Positions 1 through 14,400 of a stretch of DNA of 64,000 nt are shown in pieces (positions within the stretch are counted from its first letter, which is position 1; the number at the start of each line of letters is the position of its first letter). The stretch lies in the NCBI GenBank assembly GCA_950022655.1, contig OX465584.1, forward strand, positions 31,438,988 to 31,502,987, given 5' to 3'. A program made the position numbers and the translations under genes. The notes below the pieces were generated by a model. That model worked only from the letters and a program-made list of their open reading frames with translations. It was not told where the DNA came from and did not search any database. This stretch comes from Alentia gelatinosa (lineage: Eukaryota > Annelida > Polychaeta > Phyllodocida > Polynoidae).

Positions 1-938
1 CTGTAACTATGTTTGGCAGCAAAACCAATGAAAACACTAGGATCCTTCTCTCAGAAATCAATGCCAGCGTTTTTCTTGAAAATTTTGGCATCTCCCCCAG
101 ATTTAAAAGCATGACAACAGTTGAAAGAAAATTACATCACTTGAAAACATGGAATTTTGAAAATAGTTTCAGATTATTCCAGAACAAAATCATGTGTGTC
201 CTTTCTGCAGAATAAGAGAAGGTACTAAAGAACCAGACCACTTCTTATATGATACCAAAATTACTGGTATTGATTTTTGACAATAAATTGTATTTCAAAA
301 TGCATATAGCATACCTGTGGAGAAAACATCGAAAGGTCATGAATCAATTGAAAATTCCCTGCCATACAGGTTGGGGATGATACAGTTACCGTAATGATTT
401 TGTATAAGGCCGTCATTCAGTCAAGATCAGACTGTGGTTTGTTTTGTTTGTTTGGGTAGTTTAATGTCCAATTTGTTCAATTAGACTTTAAGACTGTGGA
501 TGCTTTAGGTACAGTTCTGCGTGCGGCAGCCACCTGGATAGGCTCAAGTACATCGAGAACCAGAGTCTTGTGCATTCTTAATCTCTCCTCAAGAGAGTTT
601 GGAAATAAATGCTCAGATACCAGCACAGGAGTTCCTCAGAGAGAAACACTCCAGTATGCTATAGAGGCCAAAATAAACTCAAGAAATCCAATCTTCCTCT
701 GGTGTTTTTTTGAGGAGGCTTAATTCACTTAGTGCTACTCCATGGCTGGAGTTTATTCTTGGCCTTAGTAAAACCATAAAAGGTGAAAATAGCTCTTTCC
801 AGTATAGAAATGACCTGGAAAGATCATAGAATGAGCACATAAAATATATCCCCATATATAATTATGGACCCAAAGAAGGGCAAGAAGTGGGTTTGGCTGT
901 GCATAACCATATGGTAACTGGACTGCAGGGTTCCCACA

Positions 939-1206
939 GGATTACCTAATCAAGCCAGCATCTTCATTCCAGAGGCCAGTGAAATACTTAAGTCCCTAAA
1001 CTGGGCAAGTGTCTCTAACTACAGTAAATTCATCATATACTCTGTCATGTTATCAAAGTATTCTCCCATTAACCCTTTATTAAAAGAAATTAAGAGAGGA
1101 TTAACTATTTCAAGAAAGGAAAGAAGGAAGTAGCTTTCTGCTGGTTCCCAAGCCACATAGGAATAGGTAGGAATGAAGAGACAGCAAATAAAGCTCTGAA
1201 GTTTCA
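939..1206 (+). pseudogene. Decayed RNase H domain of a non-LTR retrotransposon
   Basis: Frame from 939 reads GLPNQASIFIPEASEILKSL and later FIIYSVMLSKYS. A shifted frame from 1130 reads VAFCWFPSHIGIGRNEE. These match the RNase H blocks of LINEs, usually of the form A-IFTAEA, VIYSDSLS and CWVPSHVGI-GNE-AD. At least one stop and one frameshift separate them, and the aspartates of the second and last blocks are lost. Nearby DNA (480-930) may be more of the same element but is too eroded to assign. Confidence 0.6.
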
Positions 1207-2198
1207 ACCCAGTAAATGAAAATTCCATCTACTGATGTGGTGGCACAAGTCTCGAGTTGATGGTATATCTGTTCTTAATGTGAGGGAGCAGCAGTTCTAT
1301 ACCTCCTCCTGTGTGGTACAGTTAAACCTGTGCATGGAAATGCTATCGGTTAACATCGTATTACATAACCTACCTTGTGGGAGGTTGGCTCTTCACTGGA
1401 GATGGCAGGCCATCTCTCTTACGTGATGGATCAGCTTCACTCTTTTGTATACAAAAAATTGTAGACTTCTGTATTGTTGTGGTGGTTGGCTCTGGTTGGC
1501 TAGGCGGACTCCCCCAGTGTAGTACTTACCTAACGCACCCTTAAAAACGGTGGGGTTATGGGATGGTTCTGTTTGTCAGATAACGATCAGCTCTCACTGT
1601 TATGTTCTGAGGTTTAGATAAAACTTATTTAATCTCTGGACTTTCTATGTTTGTGAATAGAAGTTATGCTTGATTTACACTTGCCACGGCGGCCACATTT
1701 CGGGACACCATGGACGTTTGTGTACGCAAACGTGAGGGACAGGATAAAATAGTAATCTGACTGGAACAAGCGAATAAACTCCACAGAATTCGTTCAATTA
1801 TGAATGGAAAGAGAAATTGTCGGGGGTTTAGGTCATAGTGAACAAGTTGAATTGACCTGTCTGAGAATAGGTCTTACACATGAATATCTACGGTACTGAA
1901 AGGAGGAACCCCCAATTGTGTTAAAAATACTGCTGAACTGACAAAAGGTACAAGGAAGTAGATGAAAACATAGAAAAACTGTGTCAGAAGGAAAATGTTG
2001 TTTGAGAATATTCCCCAAATAATATGATTAGCTTTTTGAAAGAGATGGGAATAAGTCTACAAAAGTGAAAAGCTTTGGGGGTCGTTATATACATTCAGTG
2101 TCTACTGTGAAATTAAACCACAAACAAACAAAGAGGTGACATTATACCGAGCCATATTGGAATTCTTTGTTTAGCAATTTTGATTAGGAAAATTGTGT

Positions 2199-2510
2199 AG
2201 AATTGAGGGCAATGAAGCTGCAGACCATGCAACAAAAACACTAGGCAGCCAATGTGGACCCCTGCAATTCGCCATTCACATCTCAAGTCAATTAGTAAAT
2301 AGCATCAGCAAAAGCTTTGGAAAAAAAACCCATCTGGAATGGTGGTGAAAATATTGAACTAAGCAAATTGTATGTTCATTATTGATAAATGAGCCTGCAA
2401 TTATAAAGGAATAATAATTAAAAGGTTTAGATTACATTCAGTCTATGGATCGTTTCTGTAACCCACCTGCACCCAGTCAACTTGCCATTTCTGTAACTGT
2501 TTAAGTCTAG
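2199..2510 (+). pseudogene. Second decayed RNase H / C-terminal LINE fragment
   Basis: Frame from 2199 reads IEGNEAADHATKTLGSQ, the GNE-AD-ATK block of LINE RNase H, and runs to a TGA after HLEWW. At about 2470-2505 the stretch CTQSTCHFCNC recalls the cysteine-rich C-terminus of such elements. It duplicates the last block found at 1130-1206, so at least two old insertions are present. Confidence 0.5.
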
Positions 2511-2999
2511 GATCAAATATATCAAGCACCAGTGGGTCTTAAGGTATTTCGGTCTTGAATGATTGGTTGTGGTCAGCTGGGTATGCCTTTAAGACCCGGA
2601 GACACTGGCACCCTGCACCTTTCGCAATATCACTGTGAATAGCACGCAGATTGTGAAGGGATAGTTTTTTTTGCAGCATGATGGAAGTCTATGTGTGACC
2701 ACTCTTACCTTTAGGCAATGTATATCGGGTGACACGCTCTAATAAAGGACTTCCGTATAGTCCATCAACCAGAATTTCAGAAAAGACGCACAAAGTTGAC
2801 ACATGAGGTCCCTCTTCCGGGTGAATTGGCATTCATGCGACAGAGATGCAACTTATGCCTAGGCATTGACCATCTGATGTTCCATCGTCAGTTAATGAAG
2901 AAATATAAGGAGAAATTTCGAATGAATCATTACACAGCGCGGAGCTTTTTATCCTTAAGAGAAGCCTGTATATTCCAAGCAACCACCGGATCTTAGCAA

Positions 3000-3659
3000 T
3001 ATTCAAAACTGGAAAGATGCTTAAAGCGTGATCAATTCTGAAAAGAGAAATGTAAAGCTGAGCATACGTAAAACCAACCAAACGAAACCAAAGTCTTACC
3101 TAGGCATATACCCCAAAAATAAGAGCCCTTAACCCCACCCCTGGCATCATGTACGCCAAGAACTCCCATGTTTCTTGGAGGACTTCTCCCTTCTCTTTGC
3201 TTACATGTATCACATAAAGCGAAGTTATCATTCTTTGTGTATTTAAGAATATATACCTCTTCATTATGTGTTTCTTATAAGTGGATAATCTTTGCAGGAA
3301 GGAAAGTAAATATGTATAAGGGATATGAACCCCAAACGGCAGGTTGCAGTTTGCAAGCACCACAGTCGATGACCTAATCACAGAAGGAACCTGAGAATAT
3401 AGAAACGGGTAAAAATGGCTTCCCGTTTCCATTAATGTATTCATCAGCAGGAGCGAAAGGAGGATGAGTGGGAATGAAAGGAAATTGTCAGTAGACGTAG
3501 TTTAACCATCATCCAAAGGACAATTTCGCCATTTCTGGGTCACGATTCCTATCAACTGACTCTGCCTATCCTAATTACATTTGCGGACCGTCTACACATG
3601 AGAAAGCTTCGCGCCCAGCTACATGTCTCCTTAAAGGAGCATCCTTACCAAAGGCCTGG
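3000..3659. other. No gene seen
   Basis: Only short random open frames on both strands; nothing recognisable. Confidence 0.5.
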
Positions 3660-3875
3660 GGCCCGTTTAATAATATAGGATCGTACATTTAGACCCTTTT
3701 CTGTACGCCATAGAGACCCAGGGACGATGTGGGTCAACTTTATTCAACACTCCTAGACCACCTTATGGACGGCTAATACTGTCTAGCGAACAGACTGAAA
3801 TATCATCAAACGATAAGCCTTATATAAGGTACAGAAAAGGGTCTTCATATACGATCCTAGATTATTAAACGGGCC
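3660..3875. mobile_element. Foldback MITE, 216 bp
   Basis: Arms of about 48 bp pair with few mismatches. The left begins GGCCCGTTTAATAAT and runs to CCCTTTTCTGTAC. The right begins GTACAGAAAAGGG and ends ATTATTAAACGGGCC. The spacer has no coding potential. Target duplication is unclear. Confidence 0.7.
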
Positions 3876-5136
3876 TCTGGTTACCTGACTGCCCTCCCTG
3901 CCGACACACCGGACGACCATCCTCCTATCTAGTCTACCAACTACCTGGTTTCAGATTGTCCTACAAAATGCATTCAGTCTCGCCTACTTCGTTCGTTTAT
4001 CAAGAGCTAAATGTCTGTATCACCTCCGAATAACACCATAATTGGACATGCATCGCATAGAACAGCATACAACGATAACTATATATATCCAATATTTGAA
4101 TGATGAGAAAAGAAAAACTAAGGTATATAGAATGGCCATTAAATCATATAATTTTCATTCAATCTACACAAAACCGACCAACGACTGGTTTTCTTTTCAA
4201 AAATACACTTTATTGCTCACTTGTGACACTGTTTGAATGTCTCCTAACCGAATGATTCGATAATAGCTAGCATCTCACACCTGCACTCTCTCAGCGTAAA
4301 CACTGGATGCGCGTTCGTAGAAACATAAAAGAATTGTGCCAGATACAATTTTTTCATCGGAACATCATACATTGGTATTGCATAGATTTATACGGTCATT
4401 GACAGATACACAGGTCCATGATAGCCATTATCTAGCTGACGTCGATATTAGATGATAGCAAAGCGAATGGATACATTAAATTACTTTTATTTTTAAATTG
4501 GGAGACAATGCTAATACTGTACATGTATTTACATAATAGTCATGGAGATATATAGACACAACCATATGTCGCTTGATATACAATGAAGGGTTACAGTGGC
4601 CACCCGTGCTATCGGAGATATATATTATCTGTAGTGGGCGTAGGAGATTAAATCAGATATCAAGAAGGTATATAGTATTACTCCATTCATTATATTACCA
4701 ATACTATACAAGTATTTCTGATTAGCATATCACCAAATGATATGGTCATCAATACTCAACAATACATTGTCACATTATTCTCTTGATAGCTGCATATGCA
4801 ATACGATATTTATAAATAAATGAATTTATTAATCTTTTGACAACAAAGCATAGATATCTGGTGAATGAGCCCAGTACGTGTAGAGGTAGATACCAGTTTC
4901 TTATAGAGATTAAATTCCTGTGAACAAACCTGCACAGATGATGGTTTTCGACGTATATTAGGTATACCAACATTCTTCGATTTATTCCATTATACCTGGA
5001 ATTATATGTTCCAAATATTCTTACGATCCATGCGAGGGCCTACGTAAACAGTATATGACTCAAGTCATCTTTTGTAAATCAGATGTATCCGTTGCATCAG
5101 CGTGAATTCATAGCCTAAAAGTCCGGTGGGATATGA
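3876..5136. other. No gene seen
   Basis: AT-rich DNA downstream of the lectin gene; open frames are short and lack recognisable motifs. Confidence 0.5.
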
Positions 5137-5142
5137 TTTATT
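5137..5142 (-). terminator. Possible polyadenylation signal of the lectin gene
   Basis: AATAAA reads on the minus strand about 330 nt past the lectin stop codon. It is the canonical hexamer, but it is common in AT-rich DNA, so the link is only positional. Confidence 0.25.
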
Positions 5143-5475
5143 TGTCCAATAACACAAACCTAGGCCTATGGTCTAAGGGCTGTGTCACCAACGAGTGAAA
5201 AATCCAATTAATGCCGTTGATGTAACTTAATGTATCTATTTTCTACAGCTATTGGTCTGTCAGGGAAAGGACATTTTCAGAAATGCCAACCTTTGTAGTT
5301 CAAGGTGCTACTATAATATTACTGCCTGCCCCACATATGACTGTGTACATACACACACACAGGAGGACAGAATCCATCAATAAACACCTGCAGAATAAAT
5401 TGAAATTATTACAAGCATGATTTCTTTTGTAAACTATAAATCCATGACGAGGGCATTATACATAGGAGCAGTAGC

Positions 5476-8400
5476 TCAGATACGAACAAGGGGATCCTTC
5501 TCACAGATGAATCCCATCTCGACGAAACTGGCCTTGTCATCCAGCCCTAGACCGACCAGGTCGTACCTCAGACTTATATAAGTCTCCTCGTCATTCTCAT
5601 CATTTGGTTCGCCTGGGTACCATGCCTCCCTCAACAGGCCGAAGGGCACCACGCCTGGAGGATAACCTAATAATAATTACCTGACATAGAATTACAAGTA
5701 TATGACGAGGGTACAATATAAGGTCAAATGAAACGACATACATGTTCAGGTAACAATACGAGGGAAAATTGAGAATCGCTGATAGATTTCAATTGTATGA
5801 TATATGACTATAAGTGAAAGTAAATATAAGTGGATCTATCACTGAACATTAACAGTAATTAATCATGTGATAATTATTTATGATTATTTGGTTTATCAAA
5901 TTACCAGTTATAAACATGCCAGTTATAGAAGTGAATTGACATATATTACAATTCCAAATAGATGCGTAGTTATGCACATTAGAACGTGATATGATGCAAC
6001 AGTTGAATACACAGAGAGGATGATATTTATCTTAGGTATGCTTTCAACCCAGCACTTGTCGAAATAACTTACGTGTCATCGATGAATATCAGAGTAATAT
6101 TTTCGCATGCGTAGTATAATAAACGCATGCTGCGTCATTTGTATGATGATCTTCCCATGGTGGTCGCGACTTCCCTACCCTATTTGGGCCATTTCCTGGC
6201 CACAGTATTGTCCCAATCCAAGTACACAAGGTCCTGATATCATGCACAGTCCGAGTGGTACCGAGTAAGTGTTGTATACGGAATCGAAATCTATTCTTTT
6301 ATGCTAGAACTCCAGATGGGTATATTTTTCTTTGTAAATTTGATTGGTGTTCATAAGTTGAGCAAGTTGATACATATACGTGTATGTATATGAGCCTTTA
6401 AATCCTGTCTTTCTTTGTTAATTCGGGATATTTAATTAGCAATAATCAGATGGATAACATTTGCTGGCTGATCTACCATGCTGTCCCAAAACCAACTATA
6501 GGTAAACCCTATCTAATTGTGCGGTATACCAAGAACTATGTAACAATTTATACCTACAATGTCTAAATTGAAGCACTTGTGCAAGATGTCTGTTGACAAT
6601 AACATGCATACTAGGTTGGTCAGAGAATTAAAACCAGTCACAACAAGATAATGACTAATGCCAAAGGCTTCTTCATTCGCGAAATACTATATTCATTGTG
6701 ATGTAATATCTGAGGATGCATGTAAAAACAAGTCAATAAAGAAATGTTTAAGAAAAGCCGTTTGATTATAAATCATCTTACATTGATTTAACCCCTCCCA
6801 ACACACAGATCGAGATCGAGATTCATTGGTGAGCGCAGGTACAGACAGCACGATCGAAATTACTGCGATAATTTTGATTAAGATATATTTTTGTCAAAGA
6901 AACTTCTTTTTATAAAGAAACCGTTAATTCTAAGGCACTTTTGGAGATAATTTGAATAGACACCTGCTAGATCATCAGAATGCAATGCCTCCCCATTGAT
7001 GAGAAGAAGAACTATACTGTTGCCCCGAACGATTATCTTGGATTGATAAGGGGACACCCATAAAGTATGTACGCAAAAATTCCAAGAATTTTGCCACCCC
7101 CACCCCCACTCTCAGTTTTGTACGCAAAAATTCCAAGAATTTTGCCACCCCCACCCCCACTCTCAGTTTTGTACGCAATAGAACAAAGAAGGAGCATATG
7201 TAAACTTTCAGAAAATTTTGACCCCGTGCCCCTCGGTACGTACTTTATGGTTGGCCCCTAAAGTCCAATACACATCTACCGATTTCGGAACATCGATGTA
7301 CCTTTGTCGGCGACAAAGGAACGGTACTTTGTCACTTGAACGGTACTTTGGCCCTTGCCTAGCTGCCCCACAGCTAGCGACTAGGGCCGACTCGGTTTGG
7401 ATGCCTCGCCTGAGACAAATTATCGTTCCTTTGCCGCCGACAAAGGTACATCGATGTTCAAAAATGGGTAGTTGTGCATTGGACTTAAGCTCTATGAATG
7501 TTTGTTATTCAGATCTATGTTGATCACTTACCATCGAGCGCGTCGGGAACTCCCCAGACCCAGCTGCTGTAGTAGTCCATGTCCAGGTAGCCGCCAGTCC
7601 ACCACTGCTGGCGTTCAATGTCTCCCAACTATAAGCCAAGGATACAGTGACCAAAAAGGTCATGTTTATTGACAAGGTGTTTGCAGCAGAAATCAATGAT
7701 TGTGTAAGGCCTGGCGTCCACCTACTACGATAGAAATTTAGACCTACCGATATGGCACCGATACGAAAAGCAAATATCGGAGACATATCGGGAAGGTGCA
7801 AGATCGTAGACATATGTCTAGACATGCCAATCTACCACGCATTGTATGGGGTTTTTATCGTTGTCCAATCACAGAAACGTGGTCAACTCCCCCGATATTA
7901 GGGGACCTTCAGACGCGATTTTGATTTTTTTTTATCGGGAGGTGCATCGTAGACCTTATCGGAGCCATATCGTAGTAGGTGGACGCCGGGCCACGTAGGC
8001 GGACGCTTTGTCCTGGGACGGAGGGTGTCCGCTTACACGGGGCTCTACTGTATTTCTAATGTATGTTTATCCCATAATAGACAGGAGAGTGCTTTCAAAT
8101 ATCAGTTATTGGCCTAGAAGCTTATATTTAATTACTACCTTGTTTGTTCTTCTTGTAGAACCCTTGAGTGACACGATATCATTTGTCGTAAGGTAAATCC
8201 ATCATAGACATTAATACAAAATTGTTTTCATAAAATAATACCATAGTGGAAATGGAAAATGACAGTATAATGGCAATGCTTTATTTTTTTGGGGGGGGGG
8301 GGGGGGGGTCATACTTTACGTTCCCCAAGTAACCAAATCCTTCAGAACATTTGTTGCACCTTTTCAGTGCAGCATCCCCCTTAGAGCTTGCAAGGTTTAA

Positions 8401-11400
8401 TGCAATGGACAATGTCACCATCAGATAGAAAAATCGTTGACATTCTGCCTTGTATTCTTAGACCTGCTTGACAATTCAGCATGCCTGAAGGGTGCAATGC
8501 CAAGTCATTACCAGTTACTGATACGGCTATTTATGGGTCTCCCACGATTGTTCTCGCAGAGTAAAGTATACCATCTTCAGATCTGAGCAAAGTATATGTA
8601 CTTGTGAACTTGAGTATCTGAGTGATACACTTGAGTAATTTCTCTAAAGAGTGAGGAAATTAGTTGCTTGCTTTGAAAAATGAATATTATTTCTGTAGTA
8701 AATGTTGATATCTAAAGTCCTTAATTTTCTGTATGTATCGTCCTTACGTAATTTGTCACCTCCCTCCCTCTGAAATCGTGCATGGTAAATTCTAGTGAGG
8801 CAAAAACAATTTCAGGTGGGGTAAAGTTTTCAACAACGAATCATTCTAATATCCTACTGCAGTATAAAATATTGCAAATGATTAACAAATTTGCATCCAT
8901 CATAGCTCCCCTCAAAAAAGCAAACTAACGACTGCATATAGAACCGGTATGCGGATGTCTCGGTCCCTTTGGCAACTCGGCCCCCGTTTCGCGGTGTCAT
9001 CTCGGCCCCTTCGCGGCCGCGTTTCGCGCTCCCTTAGTGGGGTTACTGGAGAACTCGACCCGAAACCAACTCGACCCGTTTTGGAGAAATCGTTTGGAGA
9101 ACTCGACCCGTTTCAGATACTTATGAAGATGATATTTTCATATAGAAGGAAAGGCCTGACTAGTTAACGATAGGGTTAAGGAGAGGGTCAAGGTTAGGGA
9201 AAGGGTTAGGGATAGGGATAGGAAAAGGGATCGGGTTAGGGATAGGGATAGGGTCAGAGTTAGGGTTAGGGTTAAGGTTTTGGCTAGGGATGGGTTAGGG
9301 TTAGGGATAGGGATAGGGGAATGTGTTTCTGCTTGTTTTCTTCTAATTAATCACATTGGAAGATATTTCCCGTTTTCGCGTATGGAGGCGTGAAACCTGT
9401 GAAAGCGGGGGGGGGGGGGAGGGGGCGAGGTGCCGATGGTCTGAGGTGCCGTAAGGGGGCCGAGGTGCCAAAGGGGTCGAGACATCCGGGAATCTATAGA
9501 ACCACCCATTATCACGTTCTTTATTGTGATTGATACCAAGTAGCAAAGGAGGGAAGTCAATAACTAATCAACAGATCCCGCCAATGCCACCCCTTTCCTC
9601 CGCCAGTTCTGTGTAGATCAACGCTCGATCTCTTATGCCTATATTCACAGACGGTACAAGGGTCAGTGGCAGGCATGGCGACAGACCAGGGTATGCAATA
9701 AGTGATCTCTACTTCCTTTTTAACACACAGCCGCTCTATCTAGTCGCCCGTTGATGTTACAATTCTATCTTTAGTTTTGGTCTCTGTTTGCCCTTATTGG
9801 AATATTGAGTAAATGTCCTGTCTAATGAATTAAATTAGGATATTTTATATGTAGGTGGACAACCTGAAGGGGATGTCAGAAACCTAATCGTGCCAGTGTA
9901 TATGTGTCATTTTTGATACATTAATCCCGGATACAACTTGTACTAAATATACATTGATGATATATAGTAGGAATTAGTCTGGCCAATAGACGTGATAAAT
10001 CACCCGCTTACCTTTGTCTGAAGCGATTGAATTCGGTCGTTCCTTGATCATTGGTCAAAATTGGAAAGTATTTTGTTAGCTCATAGACCGCCTTAAACCC
10101 ACTCAATAACCCACTTCGATGACAATAACTGCCTCAGTCGATAGTGGCAGATGCGACAATATGGGCAACAATTAACCTTTGTCTAAGTCAATTCTGTTGT
10201 TTTTTTCCCTGTCGTATTCACTGCCCTGCCAAATGATCTGTTTAGCACATGTTATTGGATGCGTACATATATCGGCTCAAGGTTTCAAATGTGAAATAAA
10301 CTATTGATCATACATGCACAATATTAGCTGGTTCCAGACACAAGCGGCCGTATGTTTCGAGGACTCGACGTGTAGCAATATCCGAGCGCATGCGAGGCTA
10401 TTGCGTACGGTCAAATCCGAGGAGCATACAACCACTTTTATCTGAAATCAGTCTATGCCAGTATGCGCCAGATTTTGCAGCTCGGAGCATACAACATTGC
10501 GCCAGGTATGTACATACAGAGTTCCTAAAGGTTTATTATTATATACCTGTGCCAGTATGTTACACAAATACCAACCTCTGCTAGGGTATTGGTATTAAAT
10601 ATGTACCAGCACAGTATGGTGGTATAAAATGATGTACCACCCTACTTTGAATACAAATTCTGATTGGCTGAAAAAAATTGCACTGACCTACTTAGGAAGT
10701 GCTGGCAGTGACTTGCACAAGGATCACAGAAGTTAAAGGGGAAAAAAGGGTAAAAAATGTGCTTGGAGCATATTCTGTGCTTGACTTTCACTAAGATGTC
10801 AAGAGATATACCAGCACACTTTGAATCCAGCTCAGACGTTGTTATATTTCCTTATGCAATTCATCAAATACTTATATTTGAAGGTATATAATAAGAAAAA
10901 AAAGTATTACCTTACTGGTACATACTCACATACCTTGTTTCTTTTGATAAAAATATTCCACTTCTCTGCGAGCTCGTGGAATATTTTTAGCGAAAGAAAC
11001 ACGGTATGTGATTATGTACCAGTAAGGTATATACATTTTATCTTACTACGGAAAGTGATATACTGTGAGTACTGCTATAACCAAGAGGACTTGTATCATA
11101 TGAACTCTACAGAAGTGAATGTGATTTTGTATGTTGATGAGAATTGTTATGTAACTGTATACTTTGTTATAATATCTATGTGGTAAATACATATCTGTGT
11201 ATGGTTATCTGTCTTCTTCGTTAAGTATAGAATATATTCTGAATTCTCTTTTCTTGTCACTGGGTCCATAAGATTAGGCCTTAGCTCTTTTACATGACAA
11301 TGGTCAGGGAACTTTCTCTTGCATCTATATATTAATTAAGTGTCTGACAATAATTAACAGATATTGATATTCTATAGTTGCCAGGAGCATGAACGCAAGG

Positions 11401-14400
11401 TATATGCAAACCAAATTTCAGGCATGGTCAATGAGCTTTTTTACAGACACTATGAATTCAAAAGCACTGTAAAAAGTGACACTTTTCGCTATCTCTTTTG
11501 TTTGTATTTATCAAATGAAATGCAGATCAGTCTAACATGGTCTTTGTGAATAGAAGATATTGTGTGTAGTTTGGATTGCCTGCGTTAACAACAGCTCTAA
11601 TTGGCATGGTCTGACACTTAGGAACTATTCTTTACGTTCAGTGAGTTGCAGCAGCGGTAGTGTACAGGGGATAGTGATAAGTTCTTTCGACCATGATGAT
11701 ATAAGAGACAATGCTTTGGGGAACGAATCAAATTAATACATGTTCAAAGGGTGGATGTAGAGTGACAAGTCCGCTTGGAGCCTATTACCGTTAATGCAGG
11801 TATCAAGACCTCTTCTGCTCTATAGCTGATTCTGAACGTAGAACAGTAAACCACTAGACATTGAGAGAAATTCAACTTGACAATATGTGACATTCAGCTT
11901 TGCCATCCTGCCACTCTCCTAAATGTGCCGTCTTTTGCAGTCATGTATATTGGCGCGCTGGATGATTACACCCAGCACAAGAGAAAACGAGTACCTCACA
12001 ATCTATATATGAGTGGGCAGTGAGTTGTATTCAGTGTTTATTCTCCACATTGGCTGCAATGTCAGTATTGAACCAAGAGAGGATTGATTGAGGTATCAGT
12101 CTACGTAGATTTCTTGATCGTATGCTTCGAATGGACAGATACGGGGGATCACATACATGTATATATTATAACCCGTGCTTAGAAACTAGGAATAGGCCTA
12201 TGCTATGAGTTAACGGATATTAGTATTACATCTATGCCATGTATGTATAGGTGTCTGGATCGTACCAGGAGTTAATCAAATATAGGATAACATAAATTCG
12301 ACCTGTGCAAAGATCTGTCAGGATTGTACTCGGAGTAGATGGATATTATCAACTGTGTATATGGCTGTATCAACTGCGTATGTACTGTCCGCTCCGACCC
12401 ATGGCGTATTATACCCGTACGTCACACTGTGGGTATTTGATCATGTGATTAGGTAAAATTCGCCATTTTTAGGTATGTGGTAATTCGAAAACAGACGTGT
12501 ACGTTAAATTATTTGGTGTGATAATTGATCAATAATTCTACCTGGTATTCTTGACGTACGAAGACAGTAAGCCAGTTTGACTAAATCACAGGATTCCCAA
12601 GGCGTTTGCAAACATAGTACCATGTATTGCAAGCATCGTTGGCCTCTAGATTCGGACAGAATAGAGTCACACTACGTTTTATATATCCGTGTGTAATGAC
12701 GCATTAGTTCAAGAACTTCTGACCTAATTCAGACGTTGATAAAAGCTTTCTGATCTCAACGTATGTGAATATAACGTTGCGATCAGGTTTGCCTACACGA
12801 CCATAAGAAAAGAAATTCCGATACCGAAATATATCTTTCATGTGAACGAAGAGATTTAACCTCTCCACTTCCTAGTATCTTTAATCTCGTCTAAAATACA
12901 AATAAAATACAGTATATATTACATAACAATTATGATTATTCAAGTTTATGCCATAATTGGCGGTTGACTTATCATATCGTATCAACCTAGACCGAAACTG
13001 CCTGGGGTAAAATCTGTCAATAATCCTAACAATATCCTATGTGATTGGGCAAGTCCCCTGATCAGCCCAACCGTTACATCCATATACATCTTGCTGATAC
13101 AAGAGGGAACAGGAAATAGTACCACGAACATACTGGTTGTACTAGGATCACAGATGGATAATTGGATCACGAAATTTACTATTTGATAGAGTCGACGACC
13201 ATTGTGTGACAAAACACAGCATGTCTCCAAACCAAAAAATACTAGGTGATCTCATTGTCATGACGACTTTATGTACAACTGAACTGCATGTATATATATA
13301 CCACTAATAACAACCTAGATTAGTAGGGAGACGTCTTTTACCATCAATGAAATAATACGCACTGAGAGGGAGTTTATGGAGGAGCAGTGGAGTGAATGTG
13401 TAAATCAAACTCGGCTATTCAGAGTCATACGCTTTGCCCAATATACTACCGCCTCCAGTACCAAACCATCCTGACTACGCACACACTTTTAAAGAAGCAA
13501 TGGAGTGAAAATAGGACAGAATACATGGACTGTTCCCAGGCCTTCTCAGTGTTAAGACTTGTTCTGGATATTGCATAATATACAAATATATCTGGATTGA
13601 GCTTATATTTACTATATATTGTTAGCCAGGTAGTTTAGTGGGACTGGCTCAGCAAACATATGAAGAAAGTAGGGGGGGGGGGGGGGGTCCACGTAAAGCA
13701 TAGATTACTTAGAATTAAATTCCCTGTAACTATCAAATTCCAAATCCCTCGCATATTCACTTAAATTACCGTTTGTGGGGAAAGCCACAGAGCTGCCAGC
13801 TCACACCATCCAGAGCACCATCGCTCACTCAACACTTGCTCCTACCATATACAAATCTAATACCCTATGGTTCATCGCATCCAGGCCTGGTGAACTACAA
13901 AGGCAATACTTAAAAGGAAACTCACGAGATGAAAATAACTTGGTCTGTACTCCACCAGGTTTGACCAGGGGTCAATTCATGAAGCGAAGCTGAGTGAATT
14001 ACTCTGCGGGCAAACTAGGTAGAGTGCAGACCAAGTTATTTTCATCGAGTGGGTTTCTTATTTTATCTCACACCGAATAACATTATCAATTGATAAAATA
14101 AATCATCCAATTAGCCATTGAGTATTGGAAACACTACCTTCATGGCTGTGAAGTATGAGTTCCTAACGTTAAGCCTACGGAGAAAAATACCTGTGTGAGA
14201 TTATGATAAGCATATCACAGTACGCAGTTATTCACTGGGTGACTAACAAACCCTGCTCTTTCAACAAACCTGCTTCGTTCGCTGGATAGTGTACTTCTCC
14301 AGGAAGTTGAGCTCGTCCATGGTTTCTACGGACACGAGGTAGGCTTCGCCGGTGTCATTCTTACAGAACGCGTCGGCCGCCGGCCAGTCCAGCTTTGGGT

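Noticed and set aside
496..723. 75-codon frame near the left edge
   Set aside because: No family motif; probably eroded retroelement DNA, but I could not align it to a known block.
13912..14059. RAG-type recombination signals (CACAGTG heptamers) in the hairpins
   Set aside because: The arms and centres show no heptamer-nonamer spacing.
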